Assembly: GCA_003220955.1 (NCBI GenBank)
Contig: QHTW01000013.1
Coordinates: 1-9,682, forward strand
Length of the DNA: 9,682 nucleotides
Source of the DNA: Gemmatimonadota bacterium
GTDB taxonomy: Bacteria > Gemmatimonadota > Gemmatimonadetes > Gemmatimonadales > GWC2-71-9
Direction of reading: 5' to 3'
The notes under the pieces were generated by a model, which was not told the origin of the DNA, did not search any database, and saw only the letters and a list, made by a program, of their open reading frames with translations. This document shows positions 1 through 5,916 of this stretch, piece after piece (position 1 is the stretch's first letter; each line of letters begins with the position of its first letter). The translations under genes and the position numbers were made by a program.

Positions 1-1
1 C

Positions 2-1396
2 ACCGAGGTGAAGCGGTTCGACTGGTACCGCGGCTATCACGTGGGCGGCCGCTCGCTGATGTGGGGGCGCCAGAGCTATCGCTGGAGCGACTTCGATTTC
101 GAGGCGAACGCGCGCGAGGGCATCGGCGTCGACTGGCCGATTCGGTACGCCGATATCGCGCCCTGGTACGATCATGTCGAACGGCATGCGGGGATTTCCG
201 GATCGCAGGAGGGTATGGCCCAGCTTCCCGACGGACAGTTTCAGCCGGCCATGCCGCTCAACTGCGGCGAAGAGCTGATCGCCGGCCGACTCAAGCAACA
301 TTTCGACGGCCGCCGGCGCATCATCCCCGGTCGCACCGCGAATCTCACACAGCCGCTGCCGGGGCGCGCGCCCTGCCAATTTCGCAACGCGTGCTGGCTC
401 GGCTGCCCCTTCGGTGGGTACTTCAGCACGCAGTCTTCCACGCTGCCGGCGGCCATGGCGACGGGACGGCTGACGCTGAAGCCCTTCGCGATCGTCACCG
501 AAGTCTTGTACGATCGTAACCGGAAGCGCGCGACGGGTGTGCGCGTGCTCGATGCGGTCACGAATCAGACGACGGATTACACCGCCAAGATCATCTTCCT
601 CTGTGCGTCCACGCTGAACTCCACCTGGCTGCTGCTTCGCTCGGCCACCGACGTCTGGCCCGGCGGCCTTGGCTCGAGCTCCAACGCGCTCGGTCGCAAT
701 CTCATGGACCACCATTTCCGCGCGGGTGCGTCAGGCACTATCGAAGGCCTCGACGACAAGTACTACTACGGCCGGCGTCCGACGGGATTCTACATCCCGC
801 GCTATCGCAATCTGTTCGGCGACAAGCGGGACTACCTGCGCGGCTTCGGATACCAGGGCGGCGCGAGCCGGCAGGGATGGTCACGCGCCGTCGCCGAGCT
901 CGGCGTGGGCGGCGCGTTCAAGGATGCCGCGGCGCAGCCGGGTGCGTGGACGATTGGCGGCACGGCCTTCGGGGAGATGCTTCCGAACCCAGCGAACCGG
1001 GTGACCATCGACACCGCGAAGAAAGACAAATGGGGACTGCCCGTGCTCGCGATCGACTGCGCCACGGGCGAGAACGAGCGCTTGATGCGCAAGGACATGA
1101 TGAACGACATGGCCGAGATGCTCGAGGCGTCCGGCGTGAAGGACGTGCGGACCTACGACAACGGGTCCTGGCCCGGGATGGGGATTCACGAAATGGGCAC
1201 CGCGCGCATGGGCCGGGATCCCAAGACCTCGGTACTCAACGCGCACAATCAGGTGTGGGACGCGCCGAACGTCTTCGTGACGGACGGCTCGTGCATGGCA
1301 TCGACGGCCTGTCCGAATCCCTCGCTCACCTACATGGCGCTGACGGCCCGCGCGGCGGACTTCGCCGTCAACGAGCTGAAGCGCAACAACCTGTAA
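2..1396 (+). CDS. GMC-family FAD dehydrogenase, large subunit (5' end cut by the window)
   Basis: Probable catalytic subunit of a periplasmic sugar/alcohol dehydrogenase of the GMC (glucose-methanol-choline) family. The frame is open to the left edge, and the N-terminal FAD dinucleotide-binding GxGxxG region is missing, so the GTG at position 8 is not the true start; about 463 residues are visible of an expected 550-600. Counting that GTG codon as residue 1: the GMC signature GGRSLMWGR is at 13-21; a cysteine triplet C-x5-C-x3-C is at C123, C129 and C133; and the GMC C-terminal domain has the catalytic pair His394 (in IHEMGTARMG) and Asn437 (in CPNPSLT). The His-Asn spacing of 43 residues is typical for the family. 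The cysteine spacing matches that known for the [3Fe-4S] site of bacterial FAD-dependent glucose dehydrogenase, so an iron-sulfur cluster is inferred. The small-subunit gene starts 16 bp downstream, indicating an operon. The substrate cannot be read from the sequence. The family call is firm. Confidence 0.93.
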   Translation, partial: TEVKRFDWYRGYHVGGRSLMWGRQSYRWSDFDFEANAREGIGVDWPIRYADIAPWYDHVERHAGISGSQEGMAQLPDGQFQPAMPLNCGEELIAGRLKQHFDGRRRIIPGRTANLTQPLPGRAPCQFRNACWLGCPFGGYFSTQSSTLPAAMATGRLTLKPFAIVTEVLYDRNRKRATGVRVLDAVTNQTTDYTAKIIFLCASTLNSTWLLLRSATDVWPGGLGSSSNALGRNLMDHHFRAGASGTIEGLDDKYYYGRRPTGFYIPRYRNLFGDKRDYLRGFGYQGGASRQGWSRAVAELGVGGAFKDAAAQPGAWTIGGTAFGEMLPNPANRVTIDTAKKDKWGLPVLAIDCATGENERLMRKDMMNDMAEMLEASGVKDVRTYDNGSWPGMGIHEMGTARMGRDPKTSVLNAHNQVWDAPNVFVTDGSCMASTACPNPSLTYMALTARAADFAVNELKRNNL

Positions 1397-1412
1397 TACG
1401 CCGGGAGGCTTT

Positions 1413-1997
1413 ATGACGAATGCAATCGATCGGCGCGAAGCGATCCGGCGGGTGACGGCGATGTTGGGGGGCGTTGTGTTCGTCGGTAGCGGTGATCTCC
1501 TCACCGCGGTCGAGCACGCGCATGCCCGTGTTGCGGCGGCGCGCAAGCAGATCGGAGCCTTCACGGCGCAGGACATCGCGTTGCTCGATGAAGTCGCCGA
1601 CACGATTCTCCCTGAGACAAAGACGCCGGGGGCGAAGGCGGCGAAGGTCGGTCCGTTCATGGCGGTGATGGTGACGGACACCTACGACGAGCAGCAGCAG
1701 GGAATCTTCCGCGACGGAATGCGGAAACTGAACGAGGCCGGGTTCATGACGAAGACGCCGGCAGAACGATTGGCGCTGCTCGAGCAGTTGGACCGGGAAG
1801 CGAAGGCCTATATGGACACCCGAGCCCGAGGCGCACCGACGCATTACTTCCGCCAGATGAAAGAGCTCACGCTGCTGGGCTACTTCACCTCGGAGATTGG
1901 CTGCTCGCAGGCGATGCGCTATCGAGAGACGCCGGGGCGGTTCGACCCCTGTGTGCCGTACACGCCGGGCGAGACGGCGTGGGCGGGCCACGCGTAG
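1413..1997 (+). CDS. Gluconate 2-dehydrogenase subunit 3 family protein (small subunit, Tat signal)
   Basis: A 194-residue protein of the Gluconate_2-dh3 family, the small (gamma) subunit that accompanies GMC-type flavoproteins. The ATG at 1413 is preceded by GGGAGG (1403-1408) at good spacing. The N-terminus has a twin arginine (DRREAIRRV, residues 6-14) followed by a hydrophobic, glycine-rich stretch, consistent with a Tat signal peptide. The body shows the family segment ADTILPETKTPGAKAAKVG (about 63-81) and a C-terminal region with YFTSEIGCSQAMRYRETPG (about 164-182) and a closing PYTPGETAW. In related systems this subunit carries the export signal and takes the folded flavoprotein across the membrane with it; that role is inferred here from its place directly after the dehydrogenase gene. 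No cytochrome c subunit follows, so the final electron acceptor partner is either upstream of the window or elsewhere. It ends 6 bp before the stop of the convergent gene on the minus strand. Confidence 0.9.
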   Translation: MTNAIDRREAIRRVTAMLGGVVFVGSGDLLTAVEHAHARVAAARKQIGAFTAQDIALLDEVADTILPETKTPGAKAAKVGPFMAVMVTDTYDEQQQGIFRDGMRKLNEAGFMTKTPAERLALLEQLDREAKAYMDTRARGAPTHYFRQMKELTLLGYFTSEIGCSQAMRYRETPGRFDPCVPYTPGETAWAGHA

Positions 1998-2003
1998 AAA
2001 TCC

Positions 2004-2528
2004 CTAATCGCGTCGCGTGGTCTCTTGAGCTGCGCGTACCTTAAGTAACGGACGCGCCACCGTCGCTCGACGCGCGCCAGCCGCGCGAGCCGGCACACCA
2101 TCCCAGCCGCACGAATCGTTGGATGCGGGTTTGGACACGGGCACTGGGAGCTGCACAACCAGTTCCGTGTCCCGTTCGGTTTCGGCGCTGCAGCAGCTGA
2201 TCCTGCTGCCATGCGTCTCGGTGAGCCGGCGCGCCAGCGGCCAGGCGCTGTCAGGGACCTCGTCGCGCACAGTGATGACGACGTGATCGTCCTCAAGCAC
2301 GACGCGCACGAGGTTACGTTTCGTCAGCGAGTAGAGGGAGGCGCAGTCAAGGACGTCGCCGATGACGTCCGCGACCGGGAACAGGTCACGTCCCGCGTCG
2401 GTGGACGAGTCAACCAGATCGACGATCATCCTGTGTCCACGTCGCGCGAGATCCGGAGCTACCCTCTCGAGCACGGTCTCCATGACGTCCGACAGTGTTG
2501 GCAGCCGCAGTTGCTGGTGGGTCGACAT
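2004..2528 (-). CDS. Orphan degenerate histidine-kinase-like ATPase domain protein
   Basis: A 174-residue protein. The ATG at 2528 (reading MSTHQQ) is preferred over an upstream in-frame start at 2591 because GGGAG lies about 8-9 bases before it. Residues 11-130 follow the layout of a histidine-kinase ATPase (HATPase_c) fold: a first beta strand (RMIVDLV, 33-39), the N-box helix (DVIGDVLDCASLYS, 54-67), the strands VRVVLED and HVVITVRDE (74-90), the helix LARRLTETHGSRI (98-110), and a last strand ending in LVVQLPVP (123-130). There is no dimerisation/H-box domain, membrane segment or receiver domain. The nucleotide-binding residues are poorly kept: the N-box asparagines are replaced by Asp58 and Cys62, and the DxGxG motif reads DEVPD. 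It may bind a protein partner rather than ATP. Residues 131-174 are Ala/Arg-rich with no recognisable domain. The fold assignment is from pattern recognition only; the gene itself is likely real. Confidence 0.6.
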   Translation of the reverse strand: MSTHQQLRLPTLSDVMETVLERVAPDLARRGHRMIVDLVDSSTDAGRDLFPVADVIGDVLDCASLYSLTKRNLVRVVLEDDHVVITVRDEVPDSAWPLARRLTETHGSRISCCSAETERDTELVVQLPVPVSKPASNDSCGWDGVPARAAGARRATVARPLLKVRAAQETTRRD

Positions 2529-2760
2529 TGTGAACGCTCCCGATAGGGTCGCTATGCCTAGGGGAATCCCGCGAACGGTGAGACGAAACAAGACGGTGGA
2601 GGTGAAAACAACTAATCCTTCGATGGAATCGGGGCTGCAACCGAAGGACTAGTGCTTCTGGAGGACTCATTGTGGCGCCGTGGCTGCCAGGTAGCTTCTC
2701 CTCGGGGTTTCCCGAATGTCAACCGCGCGTCTGCTCTCCGGTCGAGAGGAGCATAATCCC
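2529..2760. promoter_or_regulatory. Divergent intergenic region between the HATPase-like and DsrE-like genes
   Basis: About 230 bp separating the minus-strand gene starting at 2528 from the plus-strand gene starting at 2761. It must hold the promoters of both if they are transcribed independently. No convincing paired -35/-10 boxes were found. The visible elements are the ribosome-binding sites at each end and the inverted repeat listed separately at 2611-2653. A frame opening at GTG 2672 behind a GGAGG also runs rightwards, but it overlaps the Tat-signal gene in another frame and looks like a shadow. Confidence 0.5.
2611..2653. repeat. 12-bp inverted repeat with 19-base spacer
   Basis: ACTAATCCTTCG (2611-2622) is the reverse complement of CGAAGGACTAGT (2642-2653) with one mismatch. 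In RNA read from the minus strand the mismatch becomes a G-U pair, so a 12-pair hairpin could form in the leader of the minus-strand gene. It could instead be an operator in the shared divergent promoter region, or an unlinked transcript end. There is no adjacent T-run, so a simple intrinsic terminator is less likely. Confidence 0.55.
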
Positions 2761-3441
2761 ATGTCTGATTCTCGTTCCCCCACCACCGACCGCCGCCGAT
2801 TCGTCGGCACGGTCGCAAGCCTGGGCGCAGGCTTGGCCCTCGGCGCGGACTCTCGCGCGCAGCAATTGTTCGTCACGCAGCAATCCGCGGGCGCGTCGGA
2901 TGCGTGGCTCGATCAACTCAAGGGCAAGCACCGCCAGCTGTTCGATGTCCCGGAACCGGAGGGCGGAACCGCGCTGCGCCACCTGCGCAACTATCTCGAT
3001 GCCTGGCGCAATGCGTTCGGGGTTGGCGAGAAGGACGTCAGCGTTGTCGTGGCGCTGTACGCGCGGACCACGCCGCTTGGCCTCCAGGACGCGATGTGGG
3101 AGAAGTACCAACTCGGCGCTGCCCTGAGCCTCACGGATCCCACGACGAACGCGCCCTTGGTCCGCAACTGGTTCGCGCATCCGAAGCCCGGCGACCCTGT
3201 CGCCGACGGCGAGCCTGGGACCTCCATGGAAGCCCTGCAGCAGCGAGGCGTACTATTCGCGCTCTGCAACAATGCGTTGACCCGTTGGGCGGCGCGGCTC
3301 GAGAAGAGCGGGATGGGTGCAGCGGCGGCCGTCCATGCCGACCTGGCCGCGCACGCATTACCAGGCGTGGTCATCGTTCCAGACGTGCTCGTCGCGATGA
3401 CCAAGGCGCACGAACGGGGCTTTGCCTACGTGCGATCCTGA
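2761..3441 (+). CDS. Tat-exported DsrE-like protein
   Basis: A 226-residue protein. The ATG at 2761 is chosen because AGAGGAG (2745-2751) lies 9 bases upstream and because it puts a clean Tat motif at the N-terminus: TTDRRRFVG (residues 8-16), then a hydrophobic stretch and a likely cut after SRA in ADSRAQQ. An in-frame ATG at 2716 would add 15 residues without a ribosome-binding site. The mature part has WLDQLKGKHRQLFD early on. Its C-terminal half, with FALCNNALTRWAARL, LPGVVIVPDVLVAMTKA and GFAYVRS, resembles the DsrE/DsrF fold, where a conserved cysteine sits in the first of these segments. I recognise it as a family of Tat-signal hypothetical proteins in soil bacteria; no reaction is known to me. 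A single cysteine (in LCNN) is the candidate functional residue. A strong terminator hairpin follows, so it is probably transcribed alone or ends its unit. Confidence 0.75.
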   Translation: MSDSRSPTTDRRRFVGTVASLGAGLALGADSRAQQLFVTQQSAGASDAWLDQLKGKHRQLFDVPEPEGGTALRHLRNYLDAWRNAFGVGEKDVSVVVALYARTTPLGLQDAMWEKYQLGAALSLTDPTTNAPLVRNWFAHPKPGDPVADGEPGTSMEALQQRGVLFALCNNALTRWAARLEKSGMGAAAAVHADLAAHALPGVVIVPDVLVAMTKAHERGFAYVRS

Positions 3442-3473
3442 CGGACCGAGTAGCTCTCGATTCGTAATCCAGT

Positions 3474-3508
3474 ACGGCCAGCGCGCACCAGCGCTGGCCG
3501 TTCTGTTT
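3474..3508 (+). terminator. Hairpin terminator after the DsrE-like gene
   Basis: ACGGCCAGCGC (3474-3484) pairs perfectly with GCGCTGGCCGT (3491-3501), an 11-bp GC-rich stem with a 6-base loop. It is followed by the T-rich stretch TCTGTTT. It starts 32 bp after the stop codon at 3441 and separates this gene from the padR unit. The T-run is interrupted, so efficiency is uncertain. Confidence 0.8.
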
Positions 3509-3560
3509 CAGCTTTTGGCACCACCGGATCCAGGACGGCCGTGGGGGGTAGATTACGTAC

Positions 3561-3579
3561 TATATCGAGCGTCGATATA
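3561..3579. promoter_or_regulatory. Perfect 8-3-8 palindrome, probable PadR operator
   Basis: TATATCGA (3561-3568) and TCGATATA (3572-3579) are exact inverted copies around the 3-base centre GCG. The AT-rich arms stand out in GC-rich surroundings. The site lies 36 bp before the probable padR start and overlaps where a -10 box would be expected. PadR proteins are dimeric winged-helix repressors that typically bind such dyads and often control their own gene, so autoregulation is inferred. No convincing -35 box was identified. Confidence 0.7.
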
Positions 3580-3602
3580 TTGGGAGTCATCGTTCGGGAG
3601 CC

Positions 3603-3609
3603 AGGGAGG
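3603..3609 (+). promoter_or_regulatory. Ribosome-binding site that points to a non-standard padR start
   Basis: AGGGAGG at 3603-3609 lies 5 bases before ATA at 3615. No ATG, GTG or TTG exists in the padR frame between the upstream stop (TAG at 3549) and the ATG at 3729. The site therefore marks 3615 as the best start despite its unusual codon. Confidence 0.6.
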
Positions 3610-3614
3610 CAGCC

Positions 3615-3989
3615 ATAGTCACGAAACGACACACAGGCCGGCTGCCGGAGGCATACCTGCCTCTGCCCCCCGCAACGTTCCATATCCTGCTCGCACTCGC
3701 GGACGGGGAGCTGCACGGCTACGCCATCATGAAAGGGGTGGCCGCGCGCTCCGCGGGGACCGTCCGGCTGGGGCCGGGGACGCTCTACGGAGCCCTGAAA
3801 CGCCTGCTGGAGGCGGGCCTCGTAGGGGAAGGTCGCGAGCGTGCAGACCCGGAACGGGGCGACGAGCGACGCCGCTATTACCGACTGACCCCACTCGGCC
3901 TCTCCGTGGCCCGCGCGGAGGCGCGGCGGCTCGACGCGATGGTGCGTGCGGCGCGGCGCAAGAAGCTGATCGGTGTGAGGCCCGCATGA
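3615..3989 (+). CDS. PadR-family transcriptional regulator (probable ATA start)
   Basis: A winged helix-turn-helix repressor of the PadR family, 124 residues if translation starts at ATA 3615. The characteristic core is complete: LPPATFHILLALADGELHGY (about 17-36), AIMKGVAARS, then GTLYGALKRLLEAGLV (recognition helix and turn), the wing with RRRYYRLTPLG, and a C-terminal helix ending in RKKLIG. A start at the first in-frame ATG (3729) would delete the first helices of the DNA-binding domain and give only 86 residues, which is not credible. CTG codons at 3642 and 3657 are other possible starts but lack a ribosome-binding site. Short single-domain PadR proteins like this are typically found beside ADOP permeases in Acidobacteriota and Gemmatimonadota, and the next gene fits that context. 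The stop TGA overlaps the next ATG (ATGA), indicating translational coupling. Confidence 0.88.
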   Translation: MVTKRHTGRLPEAYLPLPPATFHILLALADGELHGYAIMKGVAARSAGTVRLGPGTLYGALKRLLEAGLVGEGRERADPERGDERRRYYRLTPLGLSVARAEARRLDAMVRAARRKKLIGVRPA

Positions 3990-4579
3990 CGGCCGAGCGC
4001 ATCTACCGGCTGCTGCTGCGTGCCTACCCGCCCGACTTTCGAGCCGAGTACGGACGAGACATGGAGCTGCTCTTTCGGGACCAGTGCCAGGAGAGCGACG
4101 TCCGAACCCTCGGCTTTTGGGCAAGGGTCTTCTGGGATGTCGCGCGCAGCGCGCCAGCTCTGCGTATAGAAGCGTGGCGTGGACGTGGGCGTGAGAACAC
4201 TCAAACTGTTGAGGTGACTATGAAGATCGCTGGAATGCTGACCGTGCTGCTCGCCGCGTTTGTCATCGTGGGCGCCGTGGGCGAGTGGGTCGCCGGGTCC
4301 AAAGGAGCGATGGACGGAAGGTACGTGCTGGCAGTCGTGCTGGGAGTCTTCGCGAGTGTGCTACTGCTCGGCGCCGGGGTCGCGATCCTGCTCGGTGCGC
4401 GGTGGGGCCGGCAGCCCGCGCGCCTCGCGCTGTTCGCTTCTCTCGTGAGCGCGGTGGCCGCCCGGCTGTTGTTTCCCTGGATGTCCATCTTCTCCCAGCT
4501 CGTGGGCTTTGGACTGCCGGTCGCGCTTCTGATCGCGCTGTACTGGCGAAGCAAGACCTCTACTTTTAGAGCGGCGTGA
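3986..4579 (+). CDS. Membrane protein with ADOP-type permease prefix domain and four TM segments
   Basis: A 197-residue protein. The frame is open far upstream, but the start is set at ATG 3986 by its 4-base overlap with the padR stop. Residues 1-65 match the cytoplasmic prefix found at the front of ADOP/MacB-like permeases: YRLLLRAYPPDFRAEYGRDM (about 6-25), then LLFRDQC and FWARVFWDVARSAPALR. The large FtsX/MacB permease core that usually follows is absent. Instead residues 79-190 hold about four hydrophobic segments: MKIAGMLTVLLAAFVIVGA; RYVLAVVLGVFASVLLLGAG; ARLALFASLVSAVAARLL; and FGLPVALLIALYW. It lies between padR and an S41 peptidase gene, 30 bp from the latter, so the three are probably one operon. 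An internal in-frame ATG (4220) has its own GAGGTG site and might give a short form with only the membrane part. Function is unknown. Confidence 0.8.
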   Translation: MTAERIYRLLLRAYPPDFRAEYGRDMELLFRDQCQESDVRTLGFWARVFWDVARSAPALRIEAWRGRGRENTQTVEVTMKIAGMLTVLLAAFVIVGAVGEWVAGSKGAMDGRYVLAVVLGVFASVLLLGAGVAILLGARWGRQPARLALFASLVSAVAARLLFPWMSIFSQLVGFGLPVALLIALYWRSKTSTFRAA

Positions 4580-4609
4580 TGGCAGACTAGACGATTGGAG
4601 ATCAAGGCA

Positions 4610-5911
4610 ATGATGCGCGTGACCCCTCTGGTCGTGGCAGGTTGGACCACGCTCACCCTGGTGTCAGCTCCATTGCACGGTCAGGTGTCCATACCAGATA
4701 CGCCGGCTGGCCGCGCGCTCCGCGCCTGGCTCGACGCCTACAACAGCGGCGACTCCGTGCGCGTGGCGACTTTCTTTCGCACCCACGCCGTGGAGGACGC
4801 GCTGCGCGGCGCATTTACGTTCCGGAGGATGACCGGTGGGATTGACGTCCTGAGCGTCCCCGTGAGTGAGCCGAGGCACGTTGAATTCATGACTCGATTC
4901 CGCAGCGGCCCGATGGTCGGCTACGGTGCCGTCGACGTGTCCTCGGGCGATTCCAGTCGCCTCAGCGGCTACCTCTTTCCGCTCGGACTGAACGTCTCTG
5001 CCAATGACATCCGGATCGATGCGCCCAATCGCGAGCGCGTGGTGGGTCGTCTAACCGCGCTCCTCGACTCCTTCTACGTGTCGCCCGAAGTCGGCAGGCG
5101 CATGAGCGACTCGCTACATGCGCGGCTCCGGCGCGGTGTCTACGACAGATACACGAACGGCGCGTCTCTCGCGATCCACCTCAAAGCGGATCTCGATGAG
5201 ATCGCCCACGACAAGCACTTGCAAATCCTGTATACGCTGCTGGTCCGCGGCCCGGAACCGCCGCCGGCGACCGCCGCGCCGCACCGTCGCGAGAGCGAGG
5301 CCAACTGCCCGGTGTGGACGACCGAGCGGCTCGAGGGGAACGTCGGGTACCTCCGGTTCGATGGGTTCATCGACCCGGCAGAGTGCGGGACGACCATTGT
5401 CAGAGCGATGAACGCCTTGGCCGAAGCCAAAGCGCTCATCATCGATCTGCGGGAAAACACCGGCGGTGGTGAAGCCGGCTCAACTCCGCTCCTCGAGTCG
5501 TACTTGTTCGATCGCCGGACTCATCTCAGCGACGTCTCGTTCCGTAAGACCGGGGAAATACGGGAGCGCTGGACACTGGACTCTGTTACCGGTGCGCGCT
5601 TCGGGGGCGAGAAGCCGGTCGTGCTGCTGACCTCAGCCCATACGCTTTCGGCAGCCGAGGAATTGGCGTACGACCTTCAAGCGCTCAAGCGCGCGACGAT
5701 CGTGGGTGAGACGACGTCCGGCCAAGCCCATGCCACATTTGAAGCCCGCATAGACAATCACTTTGAAATCCTGCTGCCTACCGGAAAGACGCTCAACCCG
5801 GTGACGGGTGCGGACTGGGAGGGCGTAGGGGTAATTCCGGACGTCAAGGTGTCCGCGACCGACGCCCTGGCCACGGCGCAGAGACTGCTCCGTGAGAAGA
5901 TGCCACACTAA
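4610..5911 (+). CDS. S41-family peptidase, secreted, with NTF2-like N-terminal domain
   Basis: A 433-residue predicted serine peptidase of the S41 (C-terminal processing/tricorn-type) family. ATG 4610 is chosen, with GGAG at 4597-4600; an in-frame TTG at 4595 overlaps that site. Residues 1-24 look like a Sec signal peptide ending in PLHG-Q. Residues about 32-128 (AGRALRAWLDAYNSGD onwards) resemble an NTF2/SnoaL-like domain seen at the front of such peptidases. About 140-205 is the helical S41 N-terminal domain (RERVVGRLTALLDSFYVSPE). The catalytic core spans about 244-415: NVGYLRFDGF, LIIDLRENTGGG, then LLTSAHTLSAAEELAYDLQ with the probable nucleophile Ser347 followed by Glu350 and Glu351, and ATIVGETTSGQAHA. 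No PDZ domain is visible. The substrate is unknown. It is probably co-transcribed with padR and the membrane protein, so PadR may regulate it. It ends 5 bp before the convergent broken gene. Confidence 0.9.
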   Translation: MMRVTPLVVAGWTTLTLVSAPLHGQVSIPDTPAGRALRAWLDAYNSGDSVRVATFFRTHAVEDALRGAFTFRRMTGGIDVLSVPVSEPRHVEFMTRFRSGPMVGYGAVDVSSGDSSRLSGYLFPLGLNVSANDIRIDAPNRERVVGRLTALLDSFYVSPEVGRRMSDSLHARLRRGVYDRYTNGASLAIHLKADLDEIAHDKHLQILYTLLVRGPEPPPATAAPHRRESEANCPVWTTERLEGNVGYLRFDGFIDPAECGTTIVRAMNALAEAKALIIDLRENTGGGEAGSTPLLESYLFDRRTHLSDVSFRKTGEIRERWTLDSVTGARFGGEKPVVLLTSAHTLSAAEELAYDLQALKRATIVGETTSGQAHATFEARIDNHFEILLPTGKTLNPVTGADWEGVGVIPDVKVSATDALATAQRLLREKMPH

Positions 5912-5916
5912 CGCCG

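Noticed and set aside
881..1681. Long minus-strand reading frame (266 codons) across the GMC and subunit 3 genes
   Set aside because: It lies antisense to two well-supported genes, and its product is rich in Arg/His/Val with no domain: a typical shadow frame of GC-rich coding DNA.
2032..2057. GCGCGT...ACGCGC hairpin just after the dehydrogenase operon
   Set aside because: Only 6 outer pairs with a bulge and no T-run, inside the coding part of the convergent gene; too weak to call a terminator.
2672..3127. Plus-strand frame from GTG 2672 behind a GGAGG
   Set aside because: It overlaps the Tat-signal gene in another frame, and its product is Arg/Ser/Pro-rich without a domain.
4201..4656. Minus-strand frame of 151 codons opposite the membrane protein and peptidase start
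   Set aside because: Antisense to recognised genes, with no domain or ribosome-binding site evident.
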